Positions 1 through 8,333 of a stretch of 36,867 nucleotides of DNA are shown here, in pieces. The stretch comes from Gammaproteobacteria bacterium (GTDB taxonomy: Bacteria > Pseudomonadota > Gammaproteobacteria > Steroidobacterales > Steroidobacteraceae), in contig VGUP01000008.1 in the NCBI GenBank assembly GCA_016874175.1, forward strand, positions 1 through 36,867. Reading direction: 5' to 3'. Position numbers and translations under genes: made by a program. The notes below the pieces were generated by a model. The model was not told the DNA's origin, did no database searches, and was given only the letters and a program-made list of their open reading frames with translations. The stretch's first letter is position 1, and each line of letters begins with the position of its first letter.

Positions 1-35
1 GGGCAGGCTGAGGTCGGCGACGGACGGTCGAGCTG

Positions 36-728
36 ATGCAAATCCACAGCGCCGATTTTGTCGCCGGTGCTGCCGCAGCGCGCGGTGTGGCCATCGTCAT
101 CGATGTGTTTCGGGCCTGTTCGCTGCCGGCGCATGCGCTGGCGCGCGGGGCGCACTGCGTGGTGCCGTTCGAGGACATCGAAGGGGCGAGGGCGCTGAAG
201 CAGGCTCACCCCGAGTGGCTGCTTGCAGGCGAGCGCCATGCGCGGCGCTTACCGGGCTTTGATTGCGGTAACTCGCCGACCGAAATCCTGGCCACAGAGC
301 TGCGCGATCGCACCGTGATTCATACCACCCACGCGGGCACCCAGGGCCTGATGGCGGCATCGCGCGTGTCGAGTCATGTCTTCACCGGTGCTTTCGTCAA
401 TGGCTCAGCCACCGTTACCGCGGTGAAGGCCTTGGCCCCCGAGGAGGTGACGGTGATCGCCATGGGGCACGAGGCCCGCGAGCGCTGCGCCGAAGACGAT
501 CTTTGTCGCGAGTGGTTGATCGCCGCGCTCGCCGATCAAGCCTGCAATCTTGGCGATCTGCCCGCGCGGCTGCGGTCTGCACCCGCAGCAGCCGAATTCT
601 TTGATTCGGCGGCAGACTGGGCTCCCTTGCAGGACTTCGACTGGTGTACGGTGGTCGATACCGTACCCTTCGCCGTGCATCTCACGCCGTCGGCACTCGG
701 TCGTCCCGTGTTGCGTCGCTACCCATGA
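36..728 (+). CDS. ComB-family protein (2-phosphosulfolactate phosphatase-like)
   Basis: 230 aa ORF with ComB-like motifs: VIDVFRACSLPAHALARGA, LLAGERHARRLPGFDCGNSPTEI, AEDDLC. ATGA overlap with the next gene. Confidence 0.85.
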   Translation: MQIHSADFVAGAAAARGVAIVIDVFRACSLPAHALARGAHCVVPFEDIEGARALKQAHPEWLLAGERHARRLPGFDCGNSPTEILATELRDRTVIHTTHAGTQGLMAASRVSSHVFTGAFVNGSATVTAVKALAPEEVTVIAMGHEARERCAEDDLCREWLIAALADQACNLGDLPARLRSAPAAAEFFDSAADWAPLQDFDWCTVVDTVPFAVHLTPSALGRPVLRRYP

Positions 729-1345
729 ATACACCGCACACTAGCGCACCGCAGAACATTGTTTTTGATATCGGCTGTGTGCTGGTACACCTCGCTCCCG
801 CGCCGTTATTGCGGCTACTTCGCGAACATGGGGCGAGCGTCGAGCGACTGGAAGAGGTCACCGGTTGCATCGATCTGCACGAGCATAAGAGTGGCCGTCT
901 CGATGGAGCGGGTCTGGTCGCCAATATCGCGCGGCTCGCGCCACGCCAGCCCGCGCCGGCAGCGGTGGCTGCGGCATGGATCGATATGTTCGATCCGCAA
1001 CCCGCGATGTTCGCTCTGGCGCAACGCCTGCGTCGCCGTCATCGGGTTTATCTGCTGTCGAATGTCGGTGATTTGCATTGGGTGGAGTTGCAGCGCCGCT
1101 TTGCACTGCAGGAGCTCGGCCACGATGTCATCACCTCGTTCGAGGCTGGCGTCATGAAGCCTTACGCCTGCATCTATGAGCAGGCCGAGCGGCGCTTCGC
1201 GCTGCAGCCCGAGTCGACCGTATTCATTGACGATCGCGCCGAGAACATCGAAGCCGTGCGCCGACGCGGCTGGTACGGCATCATCCACGTCAGCCACGAC
1301 CAGACGATCGCCGCCCTGCGTGCACTCGGTGTCGACCCGGAGTGA
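725..1345 (+). CDS. HAD-superfamily hydrolase (subfamily IA-like)
   Basis: MNTPHTSAPQNIVFDIGCVLVHL..., YLLSNVGDLHW, GVMKPYACIYEQAERRF, TVFIDDRAENIEAVRRRGW. Start reassigned from the ORF track to ATG 725. Confidence 0.85.
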   Translation: MNTPHTSAPQNIVFDIGCVLVHLAPAPLLRLLREHGASVERLEEVTGCIDLHEHKSGRLDGAGLVANIARLAPRQPAPAAVAAAWIDMFDPQPAMFALAQRLRRRHRVYLLSNVGDLHWVELQRRFALQELGHDVITSFEAGVMKPYACIYEQAERRFALQPESTVFIDDRAENIEAVRRRGWYGIIHVSHDQTIAALRALGVDPE

Positions 1346-1349
1346 CCTC

Positions 1350-1700
1350 ATGCCCGTGATCGCCACCACCATAGGCTTGCTCGTCATGTCGAATGTCCTT
1401 ATGACCTTCGCTTGCTATGCGCACCTCAAAAATCTCAACGATCGGCCGTGGTGGATCCCGGCGCTCGTCAGCTGGGGCATCGCGCTCTTCGAGTACATGC
1501 TGCAGGTTCCCGCCAACAGAATCGGCTACACCGAGTTGTCGCTGGCGCAGTTGAAGATTTCGCAGGAGGTGGTGACGCTCTCTGTATTCGTGCCGTTAGC
1601 GATCTTCTACATGCGCGAGCCCGTCAAGCTCGATTATCTTTTGGCTGCACTCCGCATCATGGCTGCGGTGTACTTTATTTTTCGCAGTCCAGCCACATGA
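1350..1700 (+). CDS. DUF486 (DMT-like) small membrane protein
   Basis: Protein from ATG 1350: MPVIATTIGLLVMSNVLMTFACYAHLKNLNDRPWWIPALVSWGIALFEYMLQVPANRIGY..., typical DUF486. Confidence 0.85.
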   Translation: MPVIATTIGLLVMSNVLMTFACYAHLKNLNDRPWWIPALVSWGIALFEYMLQVPANRIGYTELSLAQLKISQEVVTLSVFVPLAIFYMREPVKLDYLLAALRIMAAVYFIFRSPAT

Positions 1701-2158
1701 GCGCCAACGATCCGTCCGCGGCGGGATCCACCGCCATTCACCGTCGCGTCGCAGCGCTACAGAGGGGTCTCGACCCGAGCTGTATCGCAAGGCTGGCGTC
1801 GGGCTGGGCCGTGTTCGGCGAACGACAATTCCTGCGTGGTTATGCTTTGCTGTTGCCTGATCCGGTGGTACCAACACTCAATGATTTGCAGCTTTCGGCG
1901 CGCGCCAAGTTTCTCGCCGATATGGCGCGGCTCGGCGATGCTCTGCTTTTGGTGACTGACGCGCTGCGTATCAATTACGCCATGTTTGGCAACCTCGAGC
2001 CCGCTCTGCACGCGCATGTGGTACCGCGCTATCGCGACGAGCTAGCGCCGCTCGATGTGGCGCACCCTTGGGCCTATGACTGGGCGAGTGCACCAATCTT
2101 TGATGCCGAACGCGAGCGTGATCTGCTGAGCGCCGTTCGCGCGGCGCTCGCGGCCTAG
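1697..2158 (+). CDS. HIT-like domain protein
   Basis: From ATG 1697: ...FLRGYALLLPDPVVPTLNDL...INYAMFGNLEPALHAHVVPRYRDE; HIT-type C-terminal motif. ATGA overlap with the DUF486 gene. Confidence 0.8.
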   Translation: MSANDPSAAGSTAIHRRVAALQRGLDPSCIARLASGWAVFGERQFLRGYALLLPDPVVPTLNDLQLSARAKFLADMARLGDALLLVTDALRINYAMFGNLEPALHAHVVPRYRDELAPLDVAHPWAYDWASAPIFDAERERDLLSAVRAALAA

Positions 2159-2164
2159 CGGCCA

Positions 2165-2218
2165 GCGGTCACCGTGACCGCCGGGATGTCCGTGAGTGCC
2201 GTAGTGCCCACTCAGGAC
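2165..2218. terminator. Two consecutive inverted repeats between convergent HIT-like and lrp genes; possible bidirectional terminator
   Basis: Perfect GCGGTCAC-C-GTGACCGC (2165-2181), then GTCC(g)TGAGTG...CACTCAGGAC (2188-2218). No obvious U-tract, so tentative. Confidence 0.4.
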
Positions 2219-2679
2219 AGCGGCGCATAGGCGAGCGGCAAGGCGGTCGTCGACTTGATGGTCTCGAGCGAAAAGCTCGCGCTCACGTCGAGCATCTCGA
2301 GGGCGCTGATCAGGCGCTTGTAGACCGCGTCATACCCCTCGATGTCGGGAACCACGATCCGCAGCAGATAGTCGACATCACCACTCATACGGTGCAGCTC
2401 GGTCACTTCGGGCAGATCGCGAACCACTTTGGCGAACTTTTCGTACCACGCAGCGCTGTGGCTAGGCGCCTTGATGGTGACGAATACTGTGGTACCGACG
2501 TTGAGGGCGCGGGCATCGAGCAGCGCCACGGTTCGGCGGATGACGCCGGTTTCGCGCAGGCGTTGGATGCGACGCCAGCAAGGCGCTTTGGAAAGCCCGA
2601 CGCGCTCGGCAATCTCGGCTGCGGTCAGACTGGCATCTTTCTGCAGCACGTCCAGGATTTTGCGATCGAGCTTATCCAT
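2212..2679 (-). CDS. Lrp/AsnC family transcriptional regulator
   Basis: 155 aa; MDKLDRKILDVLQKDASLTAAEIAERVGLSKAPCWRRIQRLRETGVI (HTH) plus RAM-like domain. Confidence 0.95.
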   Translation of the reverse strand: MDKLDRKILDVLQKDASLTAAEIAERVGLSKAPCWRRIQRLRETGVIRRTVALLDARALNVGTTVFVTIKAPSHSAAWYEKFAKVVRDLPEVTELHRMSGDVDYLLRIVVPDIEGYDAVYKRLISALEMLDVSASFSLETIKSTTALPLAYAPLS

Positions 2680-2791
2680 GAGATTTTATCTCTTTAAAAA
2701 TCGACTATGAGAAACATTGTTGCGCATGATGCGCCTAAGGCTCCTGACTTCGCAACCCTGTAGCCGCGATTCAGGACTATCTTTGAAAGCC

Positions 2792-3031
2792 ATGAAGCTC
2801 ACGCGCCTGTTCTCCGAACATCCGTCCTCGGTCGGCGAAAGTTATTGCGGACATTTGCTGCAGGCAGGCAGTTTCGGCCTGCGCATGGTGTTCGCTGGGC
2901 TGGCCTGTGTGCTGCATGGGCTACTGCCCTTTCTGTTCGTGAGCACGGGCTCCGCGGCCATCAAGGCGCTGAACGAAGAGCTGAGCTCGCGGCGTGCCAA
3001 GGCCCTGCGGGGCGAGGCCGTGATCCGCTAG
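2792..3031 (+). CDS. DUF6356-like small protein
   Basis: MKLTRLFSEHPSSVGESYCGHLLQAGSFGLRMVFAGLACVLHGLLPFLFVSTGSAAIKALNEEL; start chosen at ATG 2792. Confidence 0.75.
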   Translation: MKLTRLFSEHPSSVGESYCGHLLQAGSFGLRMVFAGLACVLHGLLPFLFVSTGSAAIKALNEELSSRRAKALRGEAVIR

Positions 3032-3064
3032 ACTGCCCGGCGGATTCATCGCCGGGACGTCCTC

Positions 3065-4115
3065 TTGTCTGCTTCAAATCCCTCGAGAGATCACTCGAGC
3101 CTGCCCGAGTTGCGACTGCGTCGTGGCGAAGACAGGCGTCTGCGCGCGGGGCACCTGTGGGTGTTTAGCAATGAAATCGATGTCGCGGCAACACCGCTCG
3201 CAAGCTTCGAGCCCGGCGCGCAGGTTCGGGTGCTGAGCGATCGTGGCCAGTCTCTCGGGGTGGCCTATCTCAACCCGGCAACACTGATCGCGGCGCGAAT
3301 TCTCGCGCGCGACGCCGAGCGTCCGCTCCGCCGCAAATGGCTGGCGGAGCGGCTCCGACCGGCGCTTGCCTTGCGCGAGAGTTGTTCGCAGAGCGCGCAT
3401 TACCGTTGGGTCTTTGGCGGAGCCGATGGGCTGCCTGGATTGGTGCTCGACCGCTACGGTGACATCGTCGTGGGACAAATCGCGACCTTGGGCATGGAGC
3501 GTCTGCAGGCCGAGATCGAGGCCGCAATCCGCGATGTGCTGGATCCGGCTGTGTTGCTGTGGAAGAACGACTCCGGAGCGCGCGCCCTCGAAGGTTTGCC
3601 GGAGCGTGTGCAACTGGCCTGGGGCGAGATGCCCGAGCAGGTCGCGGCGCTCGAACACTTGCCCGCCGGTCCGACCCTGACCTTTAGTGTCGATCTGACG
3701 GGTGGGCAAAAGACCGGCTGGTTTTTCGATCAGACTTTCAACCGCAGCTTGCTGCCGCGATTTATTCGAGCGGGCGCTCGCCGCAGCCGGCGAGCGCTAC
3801 GACGCGGTTATTGTTGATCCGCCGGCCTTCATCAAGCGACGCAAGGAGGTCCCGCAGGGTCAGGCCGCCTATCGCAAGCTCAATCAATTAGCACTGCGCG
3901 TGCTCGAGCCCGGCGGCCTACTGGTGTCCTGTTCGTGCTCGCATCACCTCGCCAGCGAGGATCTGCTCGCGGCCATTCAGGGTGCAGCGCGGCATGTCGA
4001 TCGCTTCGTACAGGTGCTGCACGAGGGCGGCCAGTCGCCCGATCATCCGTGCCATCCGGCTATTCCCGAGACACGCTACCTCAAAGCGTTTTTCTGCCGC
4101 GTTACGCGCGGCTAG
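3065..4115 (+). pseudogene. rlmI: rlmI-like class I SAM-dependent 23S rRNA (cytosine-C5) methyltransferase, disrupted: frame change near 3758 and missing SAM-binding core
   Basis: Frame of 3065-3817 encodes the PUA-like/N-terminal half up to GGQKTGWFFDQTFNRSLLPR; the next frame (3702-4115) resumes at DLFERALAAAGERYDAVIVDPPAFIKRRKE...LVSCSCSHHL...FFCRV. The intervening motif I segment (VLDxxCYTGGF-like) is absent from both frames. Confidence 0.8.
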
Positions 4116-4132
4116 AAGTTAGAATTCGCTCG

Positions 4133-4960
4133 ATGATCGATTATCCCGGCTTCGATCCCGTCGCTTTCGAACTCGGCCGACTCAAAGTGCGCTGGTACGG
4201 CATCACCTACCTCGTGGCTTTTGCCGCGGCATGGTGGTTGGCGCGCCGTCGAGCAGCGCTGCCTGGCTCAAGCTGGAAACCCCTCGACGTCGACGATTTT
4301 CTTTTTTACACCATGCTCGGTGTGATCTTTGGCGGGCGCATCGGCCATGTGCTGTTTTACGGTCTGGAATATTGGCAGCAAGATGCTTGGTATCCGCTGC
4401 GCATCACCGAAGGCGGCATGTCGTTTCATGGCGGCCTGATCGGTGTACTGGTTGCGCTCGCGGTGTTCGCCCTGCGTCGCGGTCGACAGATCGCCGACGT
4501 ATTCGACTTTGCCGCTGCGCTGCCCGGGCTCGGCATTTTTTCGGTGCGTATCGGCAACTTCATCAATGGTGAACTTTGGGGCAAGCCTGCGGAGCTGCCG
4601 TGGACGATGATGGTCGACGGCGTGGCGCGACATCCGACGCAACTTTACGAGGCGGCGCTCGAAGGTTTGCTGCTCGCGGCGGTGCTGTGGTGGTTCACGA
4701 GTCGTGATCGACCGCGTCTCGCGCCCTCGGGGCTGTTTTTGGTGATGTACGCCTTCGGTCGCTTGACCGTGGAATTTTGGCGATTACCCGATGCGCACAT
4801 CGGCTATCTCGCGGGCGGTTGGTTCACCATGGGGCATTTGTTGACGCTACCGATGCTGCTTGCGGGCGTCGCACTGCTGGTGATCGCGTATCGCCGCAAC
4901 GAGAGCTCTGGTAATCGGGCCCCGAATAACCCGACCGCGGGTGATCGCGCCAGCGCATGA
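4133..4960 (+). CDS. lgt: Prolipoprotein diacylglyceryl transferase
   Basis: [23 protein letters not shown]..., [35 protein letters not shown]. Confidence 0.97.
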   Translation: MIDYPGFDPVAFELGRLKVRWYGITYLVAFAAAWWLARRRAALPGSSWKPLDVDDFLFYTMLGVIFGGRIGHVLFYGLEYWQQDAWYPLRITEGGMSFHGGLIGVLVALAVFALRRGRQIADVFDFAAALPGLGIFSVRIGNFINGELWGKPAELPWTMMVDGVARHPTQLYEAALEGLLLAAVLWWFTSRDRPRLAPSGLFLVMYAFGRLTVEFWRLPDAHIGYLAGGWFTMGHLLTLPMLLAGVALLVIAYRRNESSGNRAPNNPTAGDRASA

Positions 4961-5751
4961 AGCAGTACCACGATCTCATGGCGCAGGTGCGTGCGCACGG
5001 TACCCGCAAGACCGATCGGACGGGCACGGGCACGCTGTCGGTGTTCGGTCATCAGATGCGCTTCGATCTGCGCGCCGGCTTTCCACTCGTCACCACCAAA
5101 AAAATCCACCTCAAATCGGTGGTATACGAACTTTTGTGGTTCCTGCGTGGCGATAGTAACACCGCCTATTTGCGCGAGCACGGCGTCAGTATCTGGAATG
5201 AATGGGCTGATGCTGGCGGTAATCTCGGTCCGGTCTACGGCAAGCAGTGGCGCTCGTGGCCGACGCCAGATGGCGGCAGTATCGATCAAATGTCCGAAGT
5301 GCTGCGCCAACTGCGCAGTCAACCCGACTCGCGGCGTATCATCGTCAGTGCCTGGAATGTGGGCGAGCTCTCGCAGATGGCGCTCATGCCCTGCCATGCG
5401 TTCTTCCAGTTTTATGTGGCAGAGGGCCGTCTGTCTTGTCAGCTCTATCAACGCAGTGCCGACATCTTTCTCGGTGTGCCGTTCAACATCGCCTCGTACG
5501 CTTTGCTCACGCACATGGTGGCGCAGCAGTGCGATCTCGGCGTCGGCGATTTCGTCTGGACAGGCGGCGACTGCCATCTCTATCTCAATCATCTCGAGCA
5601 AGTGGAACTGCAACTGTCACGTGAGCCCTTGCCGTTGCCCGAGCTCGTGATCCATCGACGACCGGCAAGCCTCTTCGACTATTCGTACGATGACTTCGAG
5701 TTCCGCAATTACCAGCATCATCCAGCCATCCGCGCGCCGGTCGCGGTCTGA
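4957..5751 (+). CDS. thyA: Thymidylate synthase
   Basis: 264 aa; [81 protein letters not shown]. Confidence 0.98.
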   Translation: MKQYHDLMAQVRAHGTRKTDRTGTGTLSVFGHQMRFDLRAGFPLVTTKKIHLKSVVYELLWFLRGDSNTAYLREHGVSIWNEWADAGGNLGPVYGKQWRSWPTPDGGSIDQMSEVLRQLRSQPDSRRIIVSAWNVGELSQMALMPCHAFFQFYVAEGRLSCQLYQRSADIFLGVPFNIASYALLTHMVAQQCDLGVGDFVWTGGDCHLYLNHLEQVELQLSREPLPLPELVIHRRPASLFDYSYDDFEFRNYQHHPAIRAPVAV

Positions 5752-5762
5752 AGGAGACGACA

Positions 5763-6293
5763 GTGGCGATACCCGAAATGAGCACCAGCGCATGGATCAA
5801 AGTCCGCAATTCCTGCATCCATGGCAAGGGCGTATTTGCCGCCAAGCGCATCCCCAAGGGGACGCGGGTGATCGAATATCTCGGTGAGCGCGTCACGCAC
5901 AAGGAAGCCGACGAGCGTTACGAGGATCACGATCCGAACGATAACCATACTTTTCTGTTCATCGTCGATAGCAAGACCGTGATTGATGCGGGCGTGGGCG
6001 GCAACGCCGCTCGCTTCATCAATCATTCCTGCGATGGCAACTGCGAAGCAGTGATCGAGTCGCGGCGGGTATTCATCGAGACGACCCGGCAGGTCGAAAA
6101 GGCCGAGGAGCTCGGCTATGACTACGCGATCGGTCGCGAGAAAGACGATCCGCTGAATGTCGATAAGATCTACGCCTGCTGCTGCGGTTCGCCAAAGTGC
6201 CGCGGCACCATGCTCTGGCCGGCCGAAGATCCGCGCAAAAAGAAAAAGCGCTGCAAAGTCGCAAAGAAATCGGCAGCCAAGCGCCGGGGATGA
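5763..6293 (+). CDS. SET domain protein-lysine N-methyltransferase with post-SET motif and Lys-rich C-terminal tail
   Basis: HGKGVFAAKRIPKGTRVIEYLGERV; RFINHSCDGNC; ELGYDYAIG; post-SET YACCCGSPKCRGTM; tail RKKKKRCKVAKKSAAKRRG. Confidence 0.95.
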   Translation: MAIPEMSTSAWIKVRNSCIHGKGVFAAKRIPKGTRVIEYLGERVTHKEADERYEDHDPNDNHTFLFIVDSKTVIDAGVGGNAARFINHSCDGNCEAVIESRRVFIETTRQVEKAEELGYDYAIGREKDDPLNVDKIYACCCGSPKCRGTMLWPAEDPRKKKKRCKVAKKSAAKRRG

Positions 6294-6796
6294 ACGCGCG
6301 CGAGCCGCGCCTTGTGCTGGTAGTCGCCGTGGCTGCGAACGGCGTGATTGGTCGCGAGGGTGGTTTGCCGTGGCGGCTGTCGGCGGACTTGCGGCGCTTC
6401 AAACAAATCACGCTAGGCAAACCGGTGGTCATGGGTCGTAAGACCTGGGAATCCATCGGCAAGCCGCTGCCGGGCCGTCACAACATCGTGGTGACCCGTC
6501 GCCGCGATTTTCACCTCGAAGATGCCGCCGTTAGCGTGGTTCACGATCTCGACGGTGCGCTCGCTGCGGCGGGTGAGGTCGACGAGGTCATGATCATCGG
6601 CGGTGCCGAGATCTATGCGCTATCGCTGCCACGAGCAAAGGTTATCGAGCTGACCCGCGTGCATGCCGAGGTCGTTGGCGATACGCGTTTGCCCGAGTTT
6701 TCGGCGGCGGAGTGGCAGGAGGTCGCGCGCAGCGAGCATCCGGCCGATGAACGCAACGATTACCCAATGAGCTTCATCACGCTGCAGCGGCGCTGA
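6290..6796 (+). CDS. folA: Dihydrofolate reductase
   Basis: From ATG 6290: LVLVVAVAANGVIGREGGLPWRLSADLRRFKQITLGKPVVMGRKTWESIGKPLPGRHNIVVTR. Confidence 0.97.
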   Translation: MNAREPRLVLVVAVAANGVIGREGGLPWRLSADLRRFKQITLGKPVVMGRKTWESIGKPLPGRHNIVVTRRRDFHLEDAAVSVVHDLDGALAAAGEVDEVMIIGGAEIYALSLPRAKVIELTRVHAEVVGDTRLPEFSAAEWQEVARSEHPADERNDYPMSFITLQRR

Positions 6797-6806
6797 GGCT
6801 CAGCGC
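6790..6806. repeat. Perfect inverted repeat containing both stop codons of convergent folA and fumarase genes
   Basis: GCGCTGAG-G-CTCAGCGC; no T-tract, so terminator function unproven. Confidence 0.5.
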
Positions 6807-8329
6807 AGGCGGGTCTTGATCGCCCCCGCGGCAATTTGTTGACTCCATTCGGCCGGGCCGCTCTGATGCACAGAGGTGCCGTTGGCATCGACGGCCACCG
6901 TCACCGGCATATCTTTGACGTCGAATTCGTAGATGGCCTCCATGCCGAGGTCTGCGAAGGCGACTAAACGCGAGGCTTTGATGGCCTTGGAGACGAGATA
7001 GGCGGCGCCGCCCACGGCCATGAGATAGGCGGCCTTGTGCTTGCGGATGGCTTCGATCCCGGCGGGTCCGCGCTCAGCCTTACCGATCATGACGATCAGG
7101 CCGGTGTTGGCGAGCATCAGTTCGGTGAATTTATCCATGCGCGTTGCCGTGGTGGGGCCTGCAGGCCCGACCACTTCGTCGCGCACCGGATCGACCGGTC
7201 CCACGTAGTAGATGGCGCGATTGCGGAAGTCGACGCCGGGCGGCAAGCCCTGTCCGCTCGCGAAGAGGTCGGCGATGCGTTTGTGTGCGGCATCACGCCC
7301 GGTGAGCATCTTGCCGTTGAGCAGCAAGCGATCACCCGGTTTCCAGGCGGCCACCTGCTGCGGCGTCAGCGTGTCGAGATCGACGCGCAGGGCTTCGGCG
7401 GAGGGCTTCCAGTCGACCTTGGGCCAGCGCGAGAGATCGGGGGCCTCGAGTTTTGCCGGACCCGAACCGTCGAGCGTGAAGTGCACGTGACGGGTAGCCG
7501 CGCAGTTCGGAATCATCGCTACCGGCTTCGAGGCGGCGTGCGTCGGATAGTCGAGAATTTTGACGTCGAGCACGGTCGCGAGTCCGCCAAGCCCTTGCGC
7601 ACCGATCCCAAGCGCATTGACCTTGTCGTGCAGCTCGATGCGTAGTTCCTCGAGCGGCGTACGCGGGCCGCGTGCCTTGAGCTCGGCCATGTCGATGGGA
7701 TCCATCAACGATTCTTTGGCGAGCAGCATGGCTTTTTCGGCGGAGCCGCCGATGCCGATACCGAGCATGCCGGGTGGACACCAGCCCGCACCCATCGTGG
7801 GTACGGTCTTGAGCACCCAGTCGACCAAAGAATCGCTGGGGTTCAGCATGATGAACTTCGATTTGTTCTCAGAGCCGCCACCCTTGGCAGAGACGCTGAT
7901 GTCGACATTATCGCCAGAGACCATCTCGACGTGGGTTACCGCCGGCGTATTGTCGCGGGTGTTTTTGCGTGTGAAAGCGGGGTCGGCGATGATCGAGGCG
8001 CGCAGCGTGTTATCCGGATCGAGATAAGCACGGCGTACCCCTTCGTTGATCATTTCTTCGAGCGTGAGTGTGGCGTCCCAGCGCACATTCATGCCCACTT
8101 TGACGAAGGCGACCACGATCCCCGTGTCTTGGCAGATCGGACGATGGCCCTCGGCGCACATGCGCGAGTTGGTGAGAATCTGCGCGATCGCATCTTTGGC
8201 GGCAGGAGATTCTTCGAGTTCGTAGGCACGACCCAGCGACTCGAGGTAATCCATCGGGTGGTAATAGGAAATGTATTGCAGAGCGTCGGCGACGCTGTCG
8301 ATCACGTCCTGCTGCTTGATGGTGCTCAT
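6800..8329 (-). CDS. Class I fumarate hydratase (4Fe-4S)
   Basis: MSTIKQQDVIDSVADALQYISYYHP..., MCAEGHRPICQDTGIVVAFVKVG, GPTTATRMDKFTELMLANTGLIVMIGKAERG. Start refined to 8329. Confidence 0.95.
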   Translation of the reverse strand: MSTIKQQDVIDSVADALQYISYYHPMDYLESLGRAYELEESPAAKDAIAQILTNSRMCAEGHRPICQDTGIVVAFVKVGMNVRWDATLTLEEMINEGVRRAYLDPDNTLRASIIADPAFTRKNTRDNTPAVTHVEMVSGDNVDISVSAKGGGSENKSKFIMLNPSDSLVDWVLKTVPTMGAGWCPPGMLGIGIGGSAEKAMLLAKESLMDPIDMAELKARGPRTPLEELRIELHDKVNALGIGAQGLGGLATVLDVKILDYPTHAASKPVAMIPNCAATRHVHFTLDGSGPAKLEAPDLSRWPKVDWKPSAEALRVDLDTLTPQQVAAWKPGDRLLLNGKMLTGRDAAHKRIADLFASGQGLPPGVDFRNRAIYYVGPVDPVRDEVVGPAGPTTATRMDKFTELMLANTGLIVMIGKAERGPAGIEAIRKHKAAYLMAVGGAAYLVSKAIKASRLVAFADLGMEAIYEFDVKDMPVTVAVDANGTSVHQSGPAEWSQQIAAGAIKTRLR

Positions 8330-8333
8330 GGAC

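Noticed and set aside
1-36. Possible 3' end of an upstream CDS ending in TGATG at the comB-like start
   Set aside because: Only 11 codons visible, insufficient to identify.
3072-3098. CTCGAG...CTCGAG dyad near the rlmI start
   Set aside because: Lies in coding sequence and is easily explained by chance in GC-rich DNA.
4804-5613. 269 aa minus-strand ORF opposite lgt/thyA
   Set aside because: Antisense shadow of thyA, no independent domain signal.
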